NCBI GenBank assembly: GCA_015067485.1 | Contig: SVMJ01000001.1 | Location: forward strand, 124,001-188,000 | Direction: 5' to 3' | Source: Oscillospiraceae bacterium | Lineage (GTDB): Bacteria; Bacillota; Clostridia; Oscillospirales; JAAYXM01 | DNA length: 64,000 nt | In this document: positions 8,574 through 18,027 of the stretch, one piece after another | Layout of the letters: each line of letters opens with the position of its first letter | Numbering within the stretch: position 1 is the stretch's first letter | Made by a program: the position numbers and the translations under genes | The notes under the pieces: generated by a model | What the model saw: only the letters and a program-made list of their open reading frames with translations | Database searches by the model: none | Told to the model about the DNA's origin: nothing

Positions 8574-11363
8574 TTAGTTCATATTAGTCACAACGTGCAA
8601 GCAACGCGGACAAAGTTCCGGATGCTCAGCGTTTGCGCCTGCTTCTTCCGAGAACATCCAGCAGCGCGGGCACTTAATGCCTGCTGCATGTTCAACCGCA
8701 ATGCGCAAACCTTCGACGTTTGCAGATGCAGTACCAGTTGCGTCTTTCACGACACGAACTGCGGAAACGATACAAATCATCGGGAGATCGTTCTGAATTC
8801 CCGCAAGGAAGTCATACAGTTCGCCGTCTGCACTCAAGGTAACCGCTGCTTCCAAAGATTTACCAATCAAGCGGTCGTTACGAGCCGCTTCCAGCGCAAG
8901 GTTGACTTCATCACGAATCGTTGCAATGCGCGCCCACTTTGCGGTAAGCCCTGCATCATCATACGCCGGGTTGACCTTCGGCATATCATTGAAGAACACG
9001 CTTTCGGTATCAACCGCGTCATCGTGCTGCATAAATCCCCAAATTTCTTCTGCAGTAAAGCTAAGAACCGGTGCCAGCATACGAACCAGAGCATCCAAAA
9101 TGCGGTAGATGGTGGTCTGTGCACTGCGACGTGCGATGCCGTCTTTTTCTTCGCAGTACAAACGGTCTTTGATGACATCCAGGTAGAAGTTGGACATATC
9201 AACAACGCAGAAGTTATGGATCGCATGAATGAGCGGATGGAATTCGTAAGATTCGTACGCTGCAGTCACTTTTTCAATCAAACGATTGAGCTGAGACAAT
9301 GCATAACGGTCGATTTCCAAAAGTTCATCATCTGCGACCTGTGCGTTCGGGTCGAAGCCGTTTAAGTTACCCAAGATATAACGCGCGGTGTTACGGATCT
9401 TGAGATACGACTGCGAGAGCTGCTTGAAGATGTTACCGGATGCGCGGACGTCTGCGTGATAATCGCTGGATGCCGCCCACAAACGCAGCAAATCAGCGCC
9501 GTAGTCCTTGATGATTTCTTCCGGTGCAACACCGTTGCCGAGCGACTTATGCATCGCTCTGCCCTCACCGTCAACAACCCAACCATGCGTCAGAACGGTG
9601 CGATACGGAGCTTTTCCGCGAGTTGCAACCGAGGTGAGCATGGAAGACTGGAACCAACCACGGTACTGGTCAGCACCTTCCAGATACACATCTGCCGGCC
9701 ACTGGGATGCATCGTTATATTCAAGCGATGCAATGTGGGATGAACCCGAGTCAAACCAACCGTCGAGCGTGTCGGTCTCTTTCGTGAAGTGCTTGCCGCC
9801 ACAATGCGGGCAAACAAATGCATTCGGCAAAAGGTCTTCTGCTTCCTTGAGATACCAAGCGTTCGAACCTTCTTTACGGAAAATTTCCGCTACGCTGTCA
9901 ATGGTTTCGGAAGTGCAAACAGGTTTCTTACAATCGTCACAATAGAAGACCGGAATCGGGAGACCCCAATGACGCTGGCGAGAAATACACCAGTCAGCAC
10001 GGTCTCGGATCATGCTGATGATACGATCTTTACCCCAAGTCGGGTTCCAGGTAACGGTTTCACAAGCACCTACCGCATCGTCCTTAAATGCGTCAACCGA
10101 GCAGAACCACTGTGCGGTTGCACGGTTTAAGATCGGGGACTTACAACGCCAGCAATGCGGATAGGAGTGAACGATCTTCTGACTTGCAAGCAGCGCGCCA
10201 CTTTCTTTCATATCAGCAAAAATCGCTTCTGCTGCTTTTTCATAGTACATACCTGCATACTGACCGGTGATATCGGTCATCACGCCGCGATCATCGATCG
10301 GGGTGATGTCTTCCAACTTATAACGGCGACCGGTCTGGTAGTCGTCTGCACCGTGGCACGGAGCGGTGTGGACACAACCGGTACCGGATTCCATGGTAAC
10401 ATATTCTGCAACCGTGATCAGGCTTTCACGTTCGTAGAACGGGTGCCATGCAGTTGCATATTCAAGATCCTGACCCTGCAAGGACATCAGGATTTCATAA
10501 GAGTCAATAGATGCCGCGGACATGGTACTCTCAAGCAATTCTCTTGCAATGATGTAGCACTCACCATTCGGGACTTTTGCGACCACATACTCTGCACGCG
10601 GATGCAAAGTGATGGCCAAGTTTCCCGGCAAAGACCAGGTAGTGGTGGTCCAGATAACGAAGTAAGTGTTGTTCAAATCGCAAACAGAAGAGAGTTTGCC
10701 AAGATCATCTTTCACGCGGAACTTAACGTAGATGGATTCGCACGGGTCGTCCTGATACTCGATTTCTGCTTCTGCGAGTGCGGTTTCGTCATGAGTACAC
10801 CAGTAAACCGGCTTAAGACCCTTGTAGATGTAGCCCTTTTCGTACATCTGACCAAAGACTTTAACTTCTTCCGCTTCAAATTCCGGAGACATGGTGAGAT
10901 AGGGATTCTGCCAATCTGCCAGAACGCCAAGACGCACAAACTGATTGCGCTGAACATCGACAAACTCTTCCGCAAATTCCTTACAAGCATCGCGGAATTC
11001 CGGAATGCTCATTTTCTTGCGGTCCAGCTTGCTCTTTTTGATGATTGCGCTTTCGATCGGCATACCGTGGTTGTCCCACCCCGGAACAAACGGAGTATGA
11101 TAGCCGCTCATGGCTTTGTATTTGACAACAAAGTCCTTCAGCATTTTGTTGAGTGCGGTACCCATGTGGATACTGCCATTACTGAACGGAGGCCCATCAT
11201 GCAAAATGAAAGTAGGCTTGCCGCTGTTCTTTTCGATCAGTTTCTGATAGATTTTTTTCTCGTTCCACGCATCGAGCATACCCGGTTCGCGTTTCGGAAG
11301 ACCCGCGCGCATCGGGAACTCTGTTTGCGGAAGGTTAATGGTTGCATTGTAATCTTGAGACAT
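8574..11363 (-). CDS. ileS: Isoleucyl-tRNA synthetase
   Basis: HDGPPFSNGSIHMGTALNK, GWDNHGMPIE, KSLGNGV motifs; C-terminal zinc-binding CPRCWMFSE...LCPRC. Confidence 0.97.
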   Translation of the reverse strand: MSQDYNATINLPQTEFPMRAGLPKREPGMLDAWNEKKIYQKLIEKNSGKPTFILHDGPPFSNGSIHMGTALNKMLKDFVVKYKAMSGYHTPFVPGWDNHGMPIESAIIKKSKLDRKKMSIPEFRDACKEFAEEFVDVQRNQFVRLGVLADWQNPYLTMSPEFEAEEVKVFGQMYEKGYIYKGLKPVYWCTHDETALAEAEIEYQDDPCESIYVKFRVKDDLGKLSSVCDLNNTYFVIWTTTTWSLPGNLAITLHPRAEYVVAKVPNGECYIIARELLESTMSAASIDSYEILMSLQGQDLEYATAWHPFYERESLITVAEYVTMESGTGCVHTAPCHGADDYQTGRRYKLEDITPIDDRGVMTDITGQYAGMYYEKAAEAIFADMKESGALLASQKIVHSYPHCWRCKSPILNRATAQWFCSVDAFKDDAVGACETVTWNPTWGKDRIISMIRDRADWCISRQRHWGLPIPVFYCDDCKKPVCTSETIDSVAEIFRKEGSNAWYLKEAEDLLPNAFVCPHCGGKHFTKETDTLDGWFDSGSSHIASLEYNDASQWPADVYLEGADQYRGWFQSSMLTSVATRGKAPYRTVLTHGWVVDGEGRAMHKSLGNGVAPEEIIKDYGADLLRLWAASSDYHADVRASGNIFKQLSQSYLKIRNTARYILGNLNGFDPNAQVADDELLEIDRYALSQLNRLIEKVTAAYESYEFHPLIHAIHNFCVVDMSNFYLDVIKDRLYCEEKDGIARRSAQTTIYRILDALVRMLAPVLSFTAEEIWGFMQHDDAVDTESVFFNDMPKVNPAYDDAGLTAKWARIATIRDEVNLALEAARNDRLIGKSLEAAVTLSADGELYDFLAGIQNDLPMICIVSAVRVVKDATGTASANVEGLRIAVEHAAGIKCPRCWMFSEEAGANAEHPELCPRCLHVVTNMN

Positions 11364-11440
11364 GGAATCTGTTCTCCCTTATTGATTGATGATAGCACAG
11401 GAGCAGTTTTCTGCCCCTGTGCTTCTACATTTCAAACGTA

Positions 11441-12187
11441 TTATTTACGATCTTCGCCGATGTCGTAATTACGACCAAACTGCAACTGAGACAAATCATA
11501 GCGTTTGGTTTCGCCCTGATCGACAGTTGCAACTGCTTCTTCCTCGTCGTCAGAGAAATCAACGGTGAAAGAATTCAGTTCTTCAGCAGGTTCTTCCTTG
11601 CCACCCAATTCTTCCATCGACTTTTCGGAAATCTCTTTCTCAATGTCGAGCATGAAGTCATCGGAAACAGTTGCCGGAGCGGTCTTGCTGCCGCCCATAC
11701 GTTCTGCCAAAGCAGCACGTTCTTCTTCAGAAGTCTCGCTGATCGCGATGAATTCCTGCATCGCAGTAACCTGAGACTGGTAGTTGCGCAGCATCTTTTC
11801 CGCAAACTCGTTGGTCGCTTTCTTGACCAAAACAAGTTTTGCTTCTTCTTCGCGAATCTTAGCGGAAAGCAGAGCCGCTTTCTCCTGTGCGTTTGCACTT
11901 GCTGAAAGCATGATCTCTTCGCTCTTCTTCTTCGCTTCGTTGACCATATCGTTTGCCATGTTCTGTGCGGTGATCAATGCTTTGCGCATTGCTTCATCAA
12001 CACTGCGATATTCTTCAACAGTTTCGGCCAAAACCTTGAGCTTGTTTTTGAGTACCGCATTTTCTTTGAACAAAGTTGCATAATCATCTGCTACGCGAGA
12101 CAAAAACTCGTCTACGCTTCCCATGTCGTAGCCGCCGAATACCGCTTTGTCAAATTGAGTTTCGTTTAATTCTTGTGGTGTTAACAT
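11441..12187 (-). CDS. DivIVA domain-containing protein
   Basis: N-term MLTPQELNETQFDKAVFGGYDMGSVDEFLSRV with coiled-coil. Confidence 0.9.
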   Translation of the reverse strand: MLTPQELNETQFDKAVFGGYDMGSVDEFLSRVADDYATLFKENAVLKNKLKVLAETVEEYRSVDEAMRKALITAQNMANDMVNEAKKKSEEIMLSASANAQEKAALLSAKIREEEAKLVLVKKATNEFAEKMLRNYQSQVTAMQEFIAISETSEEERAALAERMGGSKTAPATVSDDFMLDIEKEISEKSMEELGGKEEPAEELNSFTVDFSDDEEEAVATVDQGETKRYDLSQLQFGRNYDIGEDRK

Positions 12188-12211
12188 TGTTTTATCCCCC
12201 GTATCTCTGAT

Positions 12212-12481
12212 TTATAGCATAAACAAAACGGAACGTACCACGTCCAAAAGAATATATACCACAAGGAGTGATAAATCGATTGGAAGTGATTGAAAGAACT
12301 GAAACCGAAACAGAAAGTTTCGGACCGGTGCAAGTACCGGCTCAGTGAGTGAATACACAAAATTCACAATCGGGTTGGAAATTCCGAGCGGCAGCCATGA
12401 CAGAATCGCACGCACAATCAACAGGATCTCGTACATTCGGATCACCGTGAATGCAAACCGCTGCAAAAACAGGATCAGCAC
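12212..12481 (-). CDS. YggT family membrane protein
   Basis: ILSWLPLGISNPIVNFVYSLTEPVLAPVRNFL; position between divIVA and sepF. Confidence 0.9.
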   Translation of the reverse strand: MLILFLQRFAFTVIRMYEILLIVRAILSWLPLGISNPIVNFVYSLTEPVLAPVRNFLFRFQFFQSLPIDLSLLVVYILLDVVRSVLFML

Positions 12482-12504
12482 GCCGAATCAGAACTCCTCT
12501 CTAC

Positions 12505-12936
12505 TTAAAAATAGACGCCGTTGTTTTCCAATTCATCGATCAGGTCGCCCTTCAGATCGACGTTGTACGGTGTGATGATATAAGTACCGTTGGAAACGCG
12601 CTTGAAGTTGCCGTCGTTTGCATAGGTAACGCCGGTGAGGAAATCCAAGATGCGGCGAGCCGCTTCCTTATTGGTGGATTCCAGATTGACAACAACCGTG
12701 CGGCGTTCTTTCAGATGATCTGCAATTTCGGTTGCGCTTTCATAGCGTTCCGGCTTGACCAAAACAACCTGCAGCTGAGTGGTGGTGTGAATGTTGACAA
12801 CCTTGTTCTTGCCTGCATGGCCATAGAAACTGCCGTATTCTTTTTCAGCAGAACCTGTGGGCACCATGGTATCGAGTGCCTCATCTTCCTCTTCTTCTAT
12901 GCTGATTAAGTTTTTGATTTTGTCGAAAATGCTCAT
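12505..12936 (-). CDS. sepF: Cell division protein SepF
   Basis: MSIFDKIKNLI N-term and C-terminal domain VVNLESTNKEAARRILDFLTGVTYANDGNFKRVSNGTYIITP. Confidence 0.93.
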   Translation of the reverse strand: MSIFDKIKNLISIEEEEDEALDTMVPTGSAEKEYGSFYGHAGKNKVVNIHTTTQLQVVLVKPERYESATEIADHLKERRTVVVNLESTNKEAARRILDFLTGVTYANDGNFKRVSNGTYIITPYNVDLKGDLIDELENNGVYF

Positions 12937-12955
12937 GTTACAATTCCTCCGTTTA

Positions 12956-13651
12956 TCAATGATAGTGCCGTGCACCAAAAATCCCTGTCCCGACACGAAC
13001 GATATTTGCGCCACAACGAATTGCTTCCTCGTAATCGCCGCTCATGCCCATCGACAAAAAGTCCATACTTATATTATCGTATTTTTTTGCGCTCATGTCA
13101 ACAAATAGTTGTCGCATTTTGCAAAAAATTTGCGATTGTTCTTCTTTTTCTCCAAAAATTGGCGGGATTGTCATGAGTCCTCGCACTCGGATATTCTCGA
13201 ATCCTGCCGCTTCTTCCAAAAATCCTTCGAGTTCTTCCGCCGGAATGCCGGATTTGCTCTCCTCGTCCCCGATGTTGACTTCAATCAGAACATCCTGCAC
13301 GATGTCATGTTTCTTTGCAAGGCGGGAAATCTCCGCCAAACATTTGATTGATCCCACCGATTCGATCATTGCGACCTTCCCGATGAGATATTTGACTTTG
13401 TTGGTCTGCAACGTTCCGATGAAATGAAGCGGGACACCTTCATATGCACCCTGCTCGTATTTTTCAAGCAGTTCCTGTACGCGGTTTTCCCCTGCGACAT
13501 CGATCCCCGCTTTGACCGCTTCTTTGACGCGCTCTGCGTCATTCATTTTGGTTGCGGCAACCAAAATGATATCTTCCGCGTTTCTTCCGGATTCTTTCGC
13601 TGCCCGCGCGATCTTCGCGCGGACTTCCGCTACATTTTCTTTGATACTCAT
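12956..13651 (-). CDS. YggS-family pyridoxal phosphate homeostasis protein
   Basis: LVAATKMN, GENRVQELLEKY, HFIGTLQTNKVKYL, FLSMGMSGDYEEAI motifs. Confidence 0.93.
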   Translation of the reverse strand: MSIKENVAEVRAKIARAAKESGRNAEDIILVAATKMNDAERVKEAVKAGIDVAGENRVQELLEKYEQGAYEGVPLHFIGTLQTNKVKYLIGKVAMIESVGSIKCLAEISRLAKKHDIVQDVLIEVNIGDEESKSGIPAEELEGFLEEAAGFENIRVRGLMTIPPIFGEKEEQSQIFCKMRQLFVDMSAKKYDNISMDFLSMGMSGDYEEAIRCGANIVRVGTGIFGARHYH

Positions 13652-13664
13652 ATCTGCACCCACT

Positions 13665-14891
13665 TTATTTGATTATCTTGCGATCTTCCAAACCCTTGGC
13701 CGAGACGACGACTTCGTCATACAGCAAAAGTCCTTTTGTATTTGCACTGTCGTATGCCACCAAGTAGTAACTGTCGGTTTCATAAATGGTTTCCACCGGC
13801 TTGAACTTCACCTGCGCATCGATCTGGCAGTAAACGCCGGTCTGCTCTTCGTCGTTGACGCGTAATGCTTCACGCGGGATTTTGAGTCCCGAATAAGTCC
13901 TGAGTACCACTTCTGCGCGGAGTTTCCGCGGAAGTGTAAAGTCTGCAATATGCACCGAGCAGTCGATCACCACCAGCGCGTTTCCGTCTGCATCGGGCGT
14001 GATCTGCATGATTGTTCCCGGTACGGTAGGATAAGAAATGTCTTCAAATTTCAGCGTTACCTTACGCCCAACGCGGAACATCTCCGCTTCTTCTTTGGAA
14101 ACGACCGCGACATAACTCCAAACGTAATCGGTTACGATTTTCCCGATGATATTGTCGTCCTGCGGTGTTACTGTAACTGTCTCATCGATTTCACGGTAAG
14201 ACTCGGGTGTCATACTCTCAAGTTGCGAGCGCATCAGCACGGATTCATATCCATCCACAACGCGCGAGAAGAATCCTGCCGTGTCCGCAGAAATTCGTTT
14301 TCTTGCCGTTTCAATCTTTTTCGCAAGTTCTGCCCGCTCACCCTGAAGTCGCTTGATGGTCTCCTGTACATCCGTCTTATCTCGGTGGATATATTCGCGG
14401 GAAAGAATACGCGTCTTCAAACTCTCCGCCGCACCCGTACCGTGTTCCACACGGTCCTGTTCGGCATAGGAGAGCAAACTGCCCATTGTTTCCACAATGG
14501 CTTGGTCAACCGTTTCAATATCGACCAACGCGGTCCCCTGCGATGCGACTGACTGCAACTTTTTGATTCTTGCATCCAACTCCGCTACATTGCGATTCAC
14601 CTGGATCGCTTCATCATCCGCATAAATGCTTGCAACCAAATCACCTCGCCCGACGCGTTCGCCTTCGGCAGCAGAGATTTCAAGTGCTCCGGTCCCCCCC
14701 GCCGAAAGAATGTGCTCTTCACGCACAATCGTTCCGTCAAGAATGAGCGACTCTTCCACTTCACCGTGGACCGCGGTCACGGTCTCGACCGGATGATAGA
14801 AGTGTCTCCATATCTGCATTCCGATATATGCCACGATAAAGACAGCAAAGAAAACCGATACTATGCGCATCAGCGGATGATTTTGTTTCAT
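13665..14891 (-). CDS. HlyD-like periplasmic adaptor/membrane fusion-type protein
   Basis: Single N-terminal TM, biotinyl-lipoyl-like hairpin and coiled-coil region; no adjacent ABC permease or ATPase. Confidence 0.65.
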   Translation of the reverse strand: MKQNHPLMRIVSVFFAVFIVAYIGMQIWRHFYHPVETVTAVHGEVEESLILDGTIVREEHILSAGGTGALEISAAEGERVGRGDLVASIYADDEAIQVNRNVAELDARIKKLQSVASQGTALVDIETVDQAIVETMGSLLSYAEQDRVEHGTGAAESLKTRILSREYIHRDKTDVQETIKRLQGERAELAKKIETARKRISADTAGFFSRVVDGYESVLMRSQLESMTPESYREIDETVTVTPQDDNIIGKIVTDYVWSYVAVVSKEEAEMFRVGRKVTLKFEDISYPTVPGTIMQITPDADGNALVVIDCSVHIADFTLPRKLRAEVVLRTYSGLKIPREALRVNDEEQTGVYCQIDAQVKFKPVETIYETDSYYLVAYDSANTKGLLLYDEVVVSAKGLEDRKIIK

Positions 14892-14914
14892 AGCACACGC
14901 AAAGACTGATGTCT

Positions 14915-15154
14915 TTACGCTCCCTCCTTTTCCGCAAGTTCGCGGAACGGAACCGGACGCGCCGGAACCATCGTTGAAATTGCGTGTTTATAAATCAGTT
15001 GTTGTTTTCCTTCGGTATCCAAAACAACGGTAAACGCGTCAAATCCTTGCACAACTCCGCGAAGCTGGAATCCGTTGGTCAAAAACATGACAAGCGGGAT
15101 TTTTTCACCGCGGCTGTAATTCAAAAATAAGTCCTGGAGATTGTTTTTCTGCAT
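14915..15154 (-). CDS. hfq: RNA chaperone Hfq
   Basis: [46 protein letters not shown]. Confidence 0.97.
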   Translation of the reverse strand: MQKNNLQDLFLNYSRGEKIPLVMFLTNGFQLRGVVQGFDAFTVVLDTEGKQQLIYKHAISTMVPARPVPFRELAEKEGA

Positions 15155-15204
15155 CTTGATTCGCTTCTTTCATTCATAATTTCCATTTTATGGTAAAACG
15201 GTAA

Positions 15205-16149
15205 TTACATTATATCGCAATTTTGAATGAAATTTGTCGATTCCCGTAATAACGAATCAAAATTTTCCGTTTGGTCCACCGTGAGCCAATGAATCTTCTC
15301 GTTCCTGCGGAACCATGTCAGTTGGCGTTTGGCATAGCGACGGGTCGCTTGTTTGAGACGAGCGGTCGCCACTTCAATCGGTTCGCCGAACGGCACATCC
15401 CACAGTTCTTTATAACCGATTGCCTGCATCGCAGTCGCATCACGCGAGATGCCCTGTTTTTGAATCTCTTTCAGTTCCGAAAGCAGACCGTCCTCAATCA
15501 TTTGATCCACTCTGCGGTCGATTCGATCGTATAAAATCTGTCGGTTTTCATACGTAAGCCCCAGCCAGCAGGCATTGTACTTTTGCGGTAAATCTGCGGT
15601 GCGTGCATTGTGTTCCGACAAGCACTTCCCTGTCGTGTGATACACTTCCAACGCTCGAATCACGCGCTTGACATCGTTCTCGTGCAGGCGGGATGCCTGA
15701 ACGGGGTCGATCTCACAGAGTTTCCCATGCAAGGCGTGATTTCCGTTTTCGCAGGCGAACGCTTCCATCTCGGCACGGTAATTTTCATCTTGAACCTGTG
15801 CTGCAAATGTTGCGCCGCGCATCAAAGAATCAATGTACAAACCCGTTCCACCGACAATGATCGGGAGTTTCCCACGCGCATGGATATCTGAGATGACGCG
15901 CTCTGCTTCTTCCACGAAACGTGCCACGGAGTAGTCTTCAAACGGAGAAACAATGCTGAGCATATGGTGTGTTACCCCGTCCTGTTCCATCAAACTCGGT
16001 TTTGCGGTCCCAATATCCAAACCACGATAGATTTGCATGGAGTCTGCAGACACGATCTCGGCGTTATATTGTTTTGCAAGCGCAATGGAGAGCGCAGTTT
16101 TTCCGGATGCGGTCGGTCCAACAATACAAATCACCGACTGTTTTGTCAT
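15205..16149 (-). CDS. miaA: tRNA dimethylallyltransferase
   Basis: GPTASGKTALSIALA, SADSMQIYRGLDIGTAKPS, VGGTGLYIDSL motifs. Confidence 0.96.
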   Translation of the reverse strand: MTKQSVICIVGPTASGKTALSIALAKQYNAEIVSADSMQIYRGLDIGTAKPSLMEQDGVTHHMLSIVSPFEDYSVARFVEEAERVISDIHARGKLPIIVGGTGLYIDSLMRGATFAAQVQDENYRAEMEAFACENGNHALHGKLCEIDPVQASRLHENDVKRVIRALEVYHTTGKCLSEHNARTADLPQKYNACWLGLTYENRQILYDRIDRRVDQMIEDGLLSELKEIQKQGISRDATAMQAIGYKELWDVPFGEPIEVATARLKQATRRYAKRQLTWFRRNEKIHWLTVDQTENFDSLLRESTNFIQNCDIM

Positions 16150-16162
16150 AATGCCATTCTCC

Positions 16163-18022
16163 TTAAAGTGTGCGTTTGAACATTTTTTCAAATTGTGCAC
16201 GCGTCATCACAACGGAAACAGGACGTCCGTGCGGGCAGTAACGAATTTCCGGATCAAACAACACGCGGTCAACCAACGTTTTGTTCTCTTGCGGGTCACT
16301 GCGTTTTCCTGCTTTGATCGCCATTTTACACGCGATCGAATGTAATAGTTCCGAAATTTGTGTTGGGCTGGAAAGTTGTTTCCCATCCAGCAAGTTTTCC
16401 GCAATTTCACAAATCACCTGTGGGACATCCGCAACATCCAACGCCGCAGGCGCTTCCGAGACCGCAATGCTTGTCTCACCCAGTTCTTCCACCGCAAATC
16501 CAAGCGCGCGGAGTTCGTCTGTTGCTTGCAAAAGTGCGGTATGTTCAGGTTTACTGACGGAAACAGGAATCGCCTGAAGCAACATTTGTGCATCCGGCGC
16601 GCCCACGTTCTTTTTCAAAGTTTCGAACAACACGCGTTCATGTGCCGCATGTTTGTCAATAAACACTACTTCGTCTCCACACTCGACAATCAAGTAGGTG
16701 GCAAACAGTTCCCCGATCAAACGATGATCTTTGGTTTGCGGTTCAACAATCACTTCCGGCTCCGGGATCGGAGTGGGCTTTTCAATTTCCTGTTTGGGTG
16801 CAACCGCAACGGGTTCTTCTCTTTTGAAGAAACTCGGTTGCTCGAATACCATCTTGGGCTTTTGCGGCTCTTCTTTTTTGAGTTCAGGCACTACAAACGA
16901 GTACTGCTTGGGAGCCTCCGTTTTCATCTCAGGCTTCGTTGCAGGTGGTGCTACATTGATTGTTTGTGGCGATGTCGGCGCAACAATCGTTTTTTCTTGT
17001 ACGACCGGTTTCACATCCACCGCAACGTGCTCCGCATCGTTTTGCAACGCGGTTTTGATTGCAAAATAAGTGGCTTTGAATACCGCACGGTCATCCGCAA
17101 ATTTCACTTCTGTTTTCGCGGGATGTGCATTGACATCCACCAGTTCAGGTGGAATTTCAAAGAACAAAACACAAGTCGGAAATTTCCCTTTCATCAGCAA
17201 ATCGCGGTAGGCTTCGTCCAGTGCTGCAGACAGCATTTTCGACTTCACAATACGACCGTTGATGAAGAAAAACTGCATCATCCGATTGCCGCGTGCCGCG
17301 ATCGGCTTGCATGCATAGCCCGAAACGCGGATGTTATCCTGCGTGGATTTCGCTTCCACCATTTCGTTTGCAAACGAACTTCCGAGTGCGTTGAAAATGC
17401 AATTTTTCAGATTCCCGTCCCCCGAAGTCTGAATCACTTTCTTCCCTTCGCGGATAAACTGAAACGCAACATTTGGATGCGACAGCGCTGCCGCGAGAAC
17501 CACCTGTTCTACTGCGGATCCTTCCGAAGAGTCTTTTCGCAAAAACTTCATGCGTGCAGGTGTGTTAAAAAACAAATCACGTACAATGATGGTGGTTCCG
17601 TTCGGAACGCCTGCATCTTCGATGCTTAAAATCTCTCCGCCTTCCGAATGAAGTGAGGATCCCACTTCTTCGTCGACGTTTTTGGTAAATAAATCGATTT
17701 TGGAAACTGCAGAGATTGCCGCAAGCGCTTCGCCGCGGAACCCGAGCGTCATGATATGGTCAAGATCCGCTTCCGTGCTGATCTTACTGGTGGAATGGCG
17801 TGCAAATGCGGTTTTCACGTCTTCCTTTGCGATCCCATGACCGTTGTCCAAAACGCGCAAATAACCGATGCCGCCTTTTTGAATCTCCACAGTGATGGAA
17901 GTCGCGCCTGCATCCAATGAGTTTTCAATCAATTCTTTTGCGACAGACGCCGGGCGTTCCACCACTTCACCTGCAGCAATCAAATTCACAACATGTTTGG
18001 ATAAAACATGAATTTTCGGCAT
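16163..18022 (-). CDS. mutL: DNA mismatch repair protein MutL
   Basis: IAAGEVVERPASVAKELIENSLDAGAT, NGHGI, GFRGEAL motifs; C-terminal DKHAAHERVLFE. Confidence 0.97.
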   Translation of the reverse strand: MPKIHVLSKHVVNLIAAGEVVERPASVAKELIENSLDAGATSITVEIQKGGIGYLRVLDNGHGIAKEDVKTAFARHSTSKISTEADLDHIMTLGFRGEALAAISAVSKIDLFTKNVDEEVGSSLHSEGGEILSIEDAGVPNGTTIIVRDLFFNTPARMKFLRKDSSEGSAVEQVVLAAALSHPNVAFQFIREGKKVIQTSGDGNLKNCIFNALGSSFANEMVEAKSTQDNIRVSGYACKPIAARGNRMMQFFFINGRIVKSKMLSAALDEAYRDLLMKGKFPTCVLFFEIPPELVDVNAHPAKTEVKFADDRAVFKATYFAIKTALQNDAEHVAVDVKPVVQEKTIVAPTSPQTINVAPPATKPEMKTEAPKQYSFVVPELKKEEPQKPKMVFEQPSFFKREEPVAVAPKQEIEKPTPIPEPEVIVEPQTKDHRLIGELFATYLIVECGDEVVFIDKHAAHERVLFETLKKNVGAPDAQMLLQAIPVSVSKPEHTALLQATDELRALGFAVEELGETSIAVSEAPAALDVADVPQVICEIAENLLDGKQLSSPTQISELLHSIACKMAIKAGKRSDPQENKTLVDRVLFDPEIRYCPHGRPVSVVMTRAQFEKMFKRTL

Positions 18023-18027
18023 CAATG

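Noticed and set aside
8346-9365. 339-aa plus-strand ORF spanning lspA/ileS antisense
   Set aside because: Lies antisense to two well-supported genes; no motifs.
10155-11468. 437-aa plus-strand ORF opposite ileS
   Set aside because: Antisense artefact without recognisable motifs or RBS.
16628-16663. MutL endonuclease motif variant DKHAAHERVLFE (K in place of Q of DQHA)
   Set aside because: Likely a tolerated natural variant; remaining motif residues are intact, so not strong enough to report as unusual.
16358-17629. 423-aa plus-strand ORF opposite mutL
   Set aside because: Antisense artefact; mutL motifs are clear on the minus strand.
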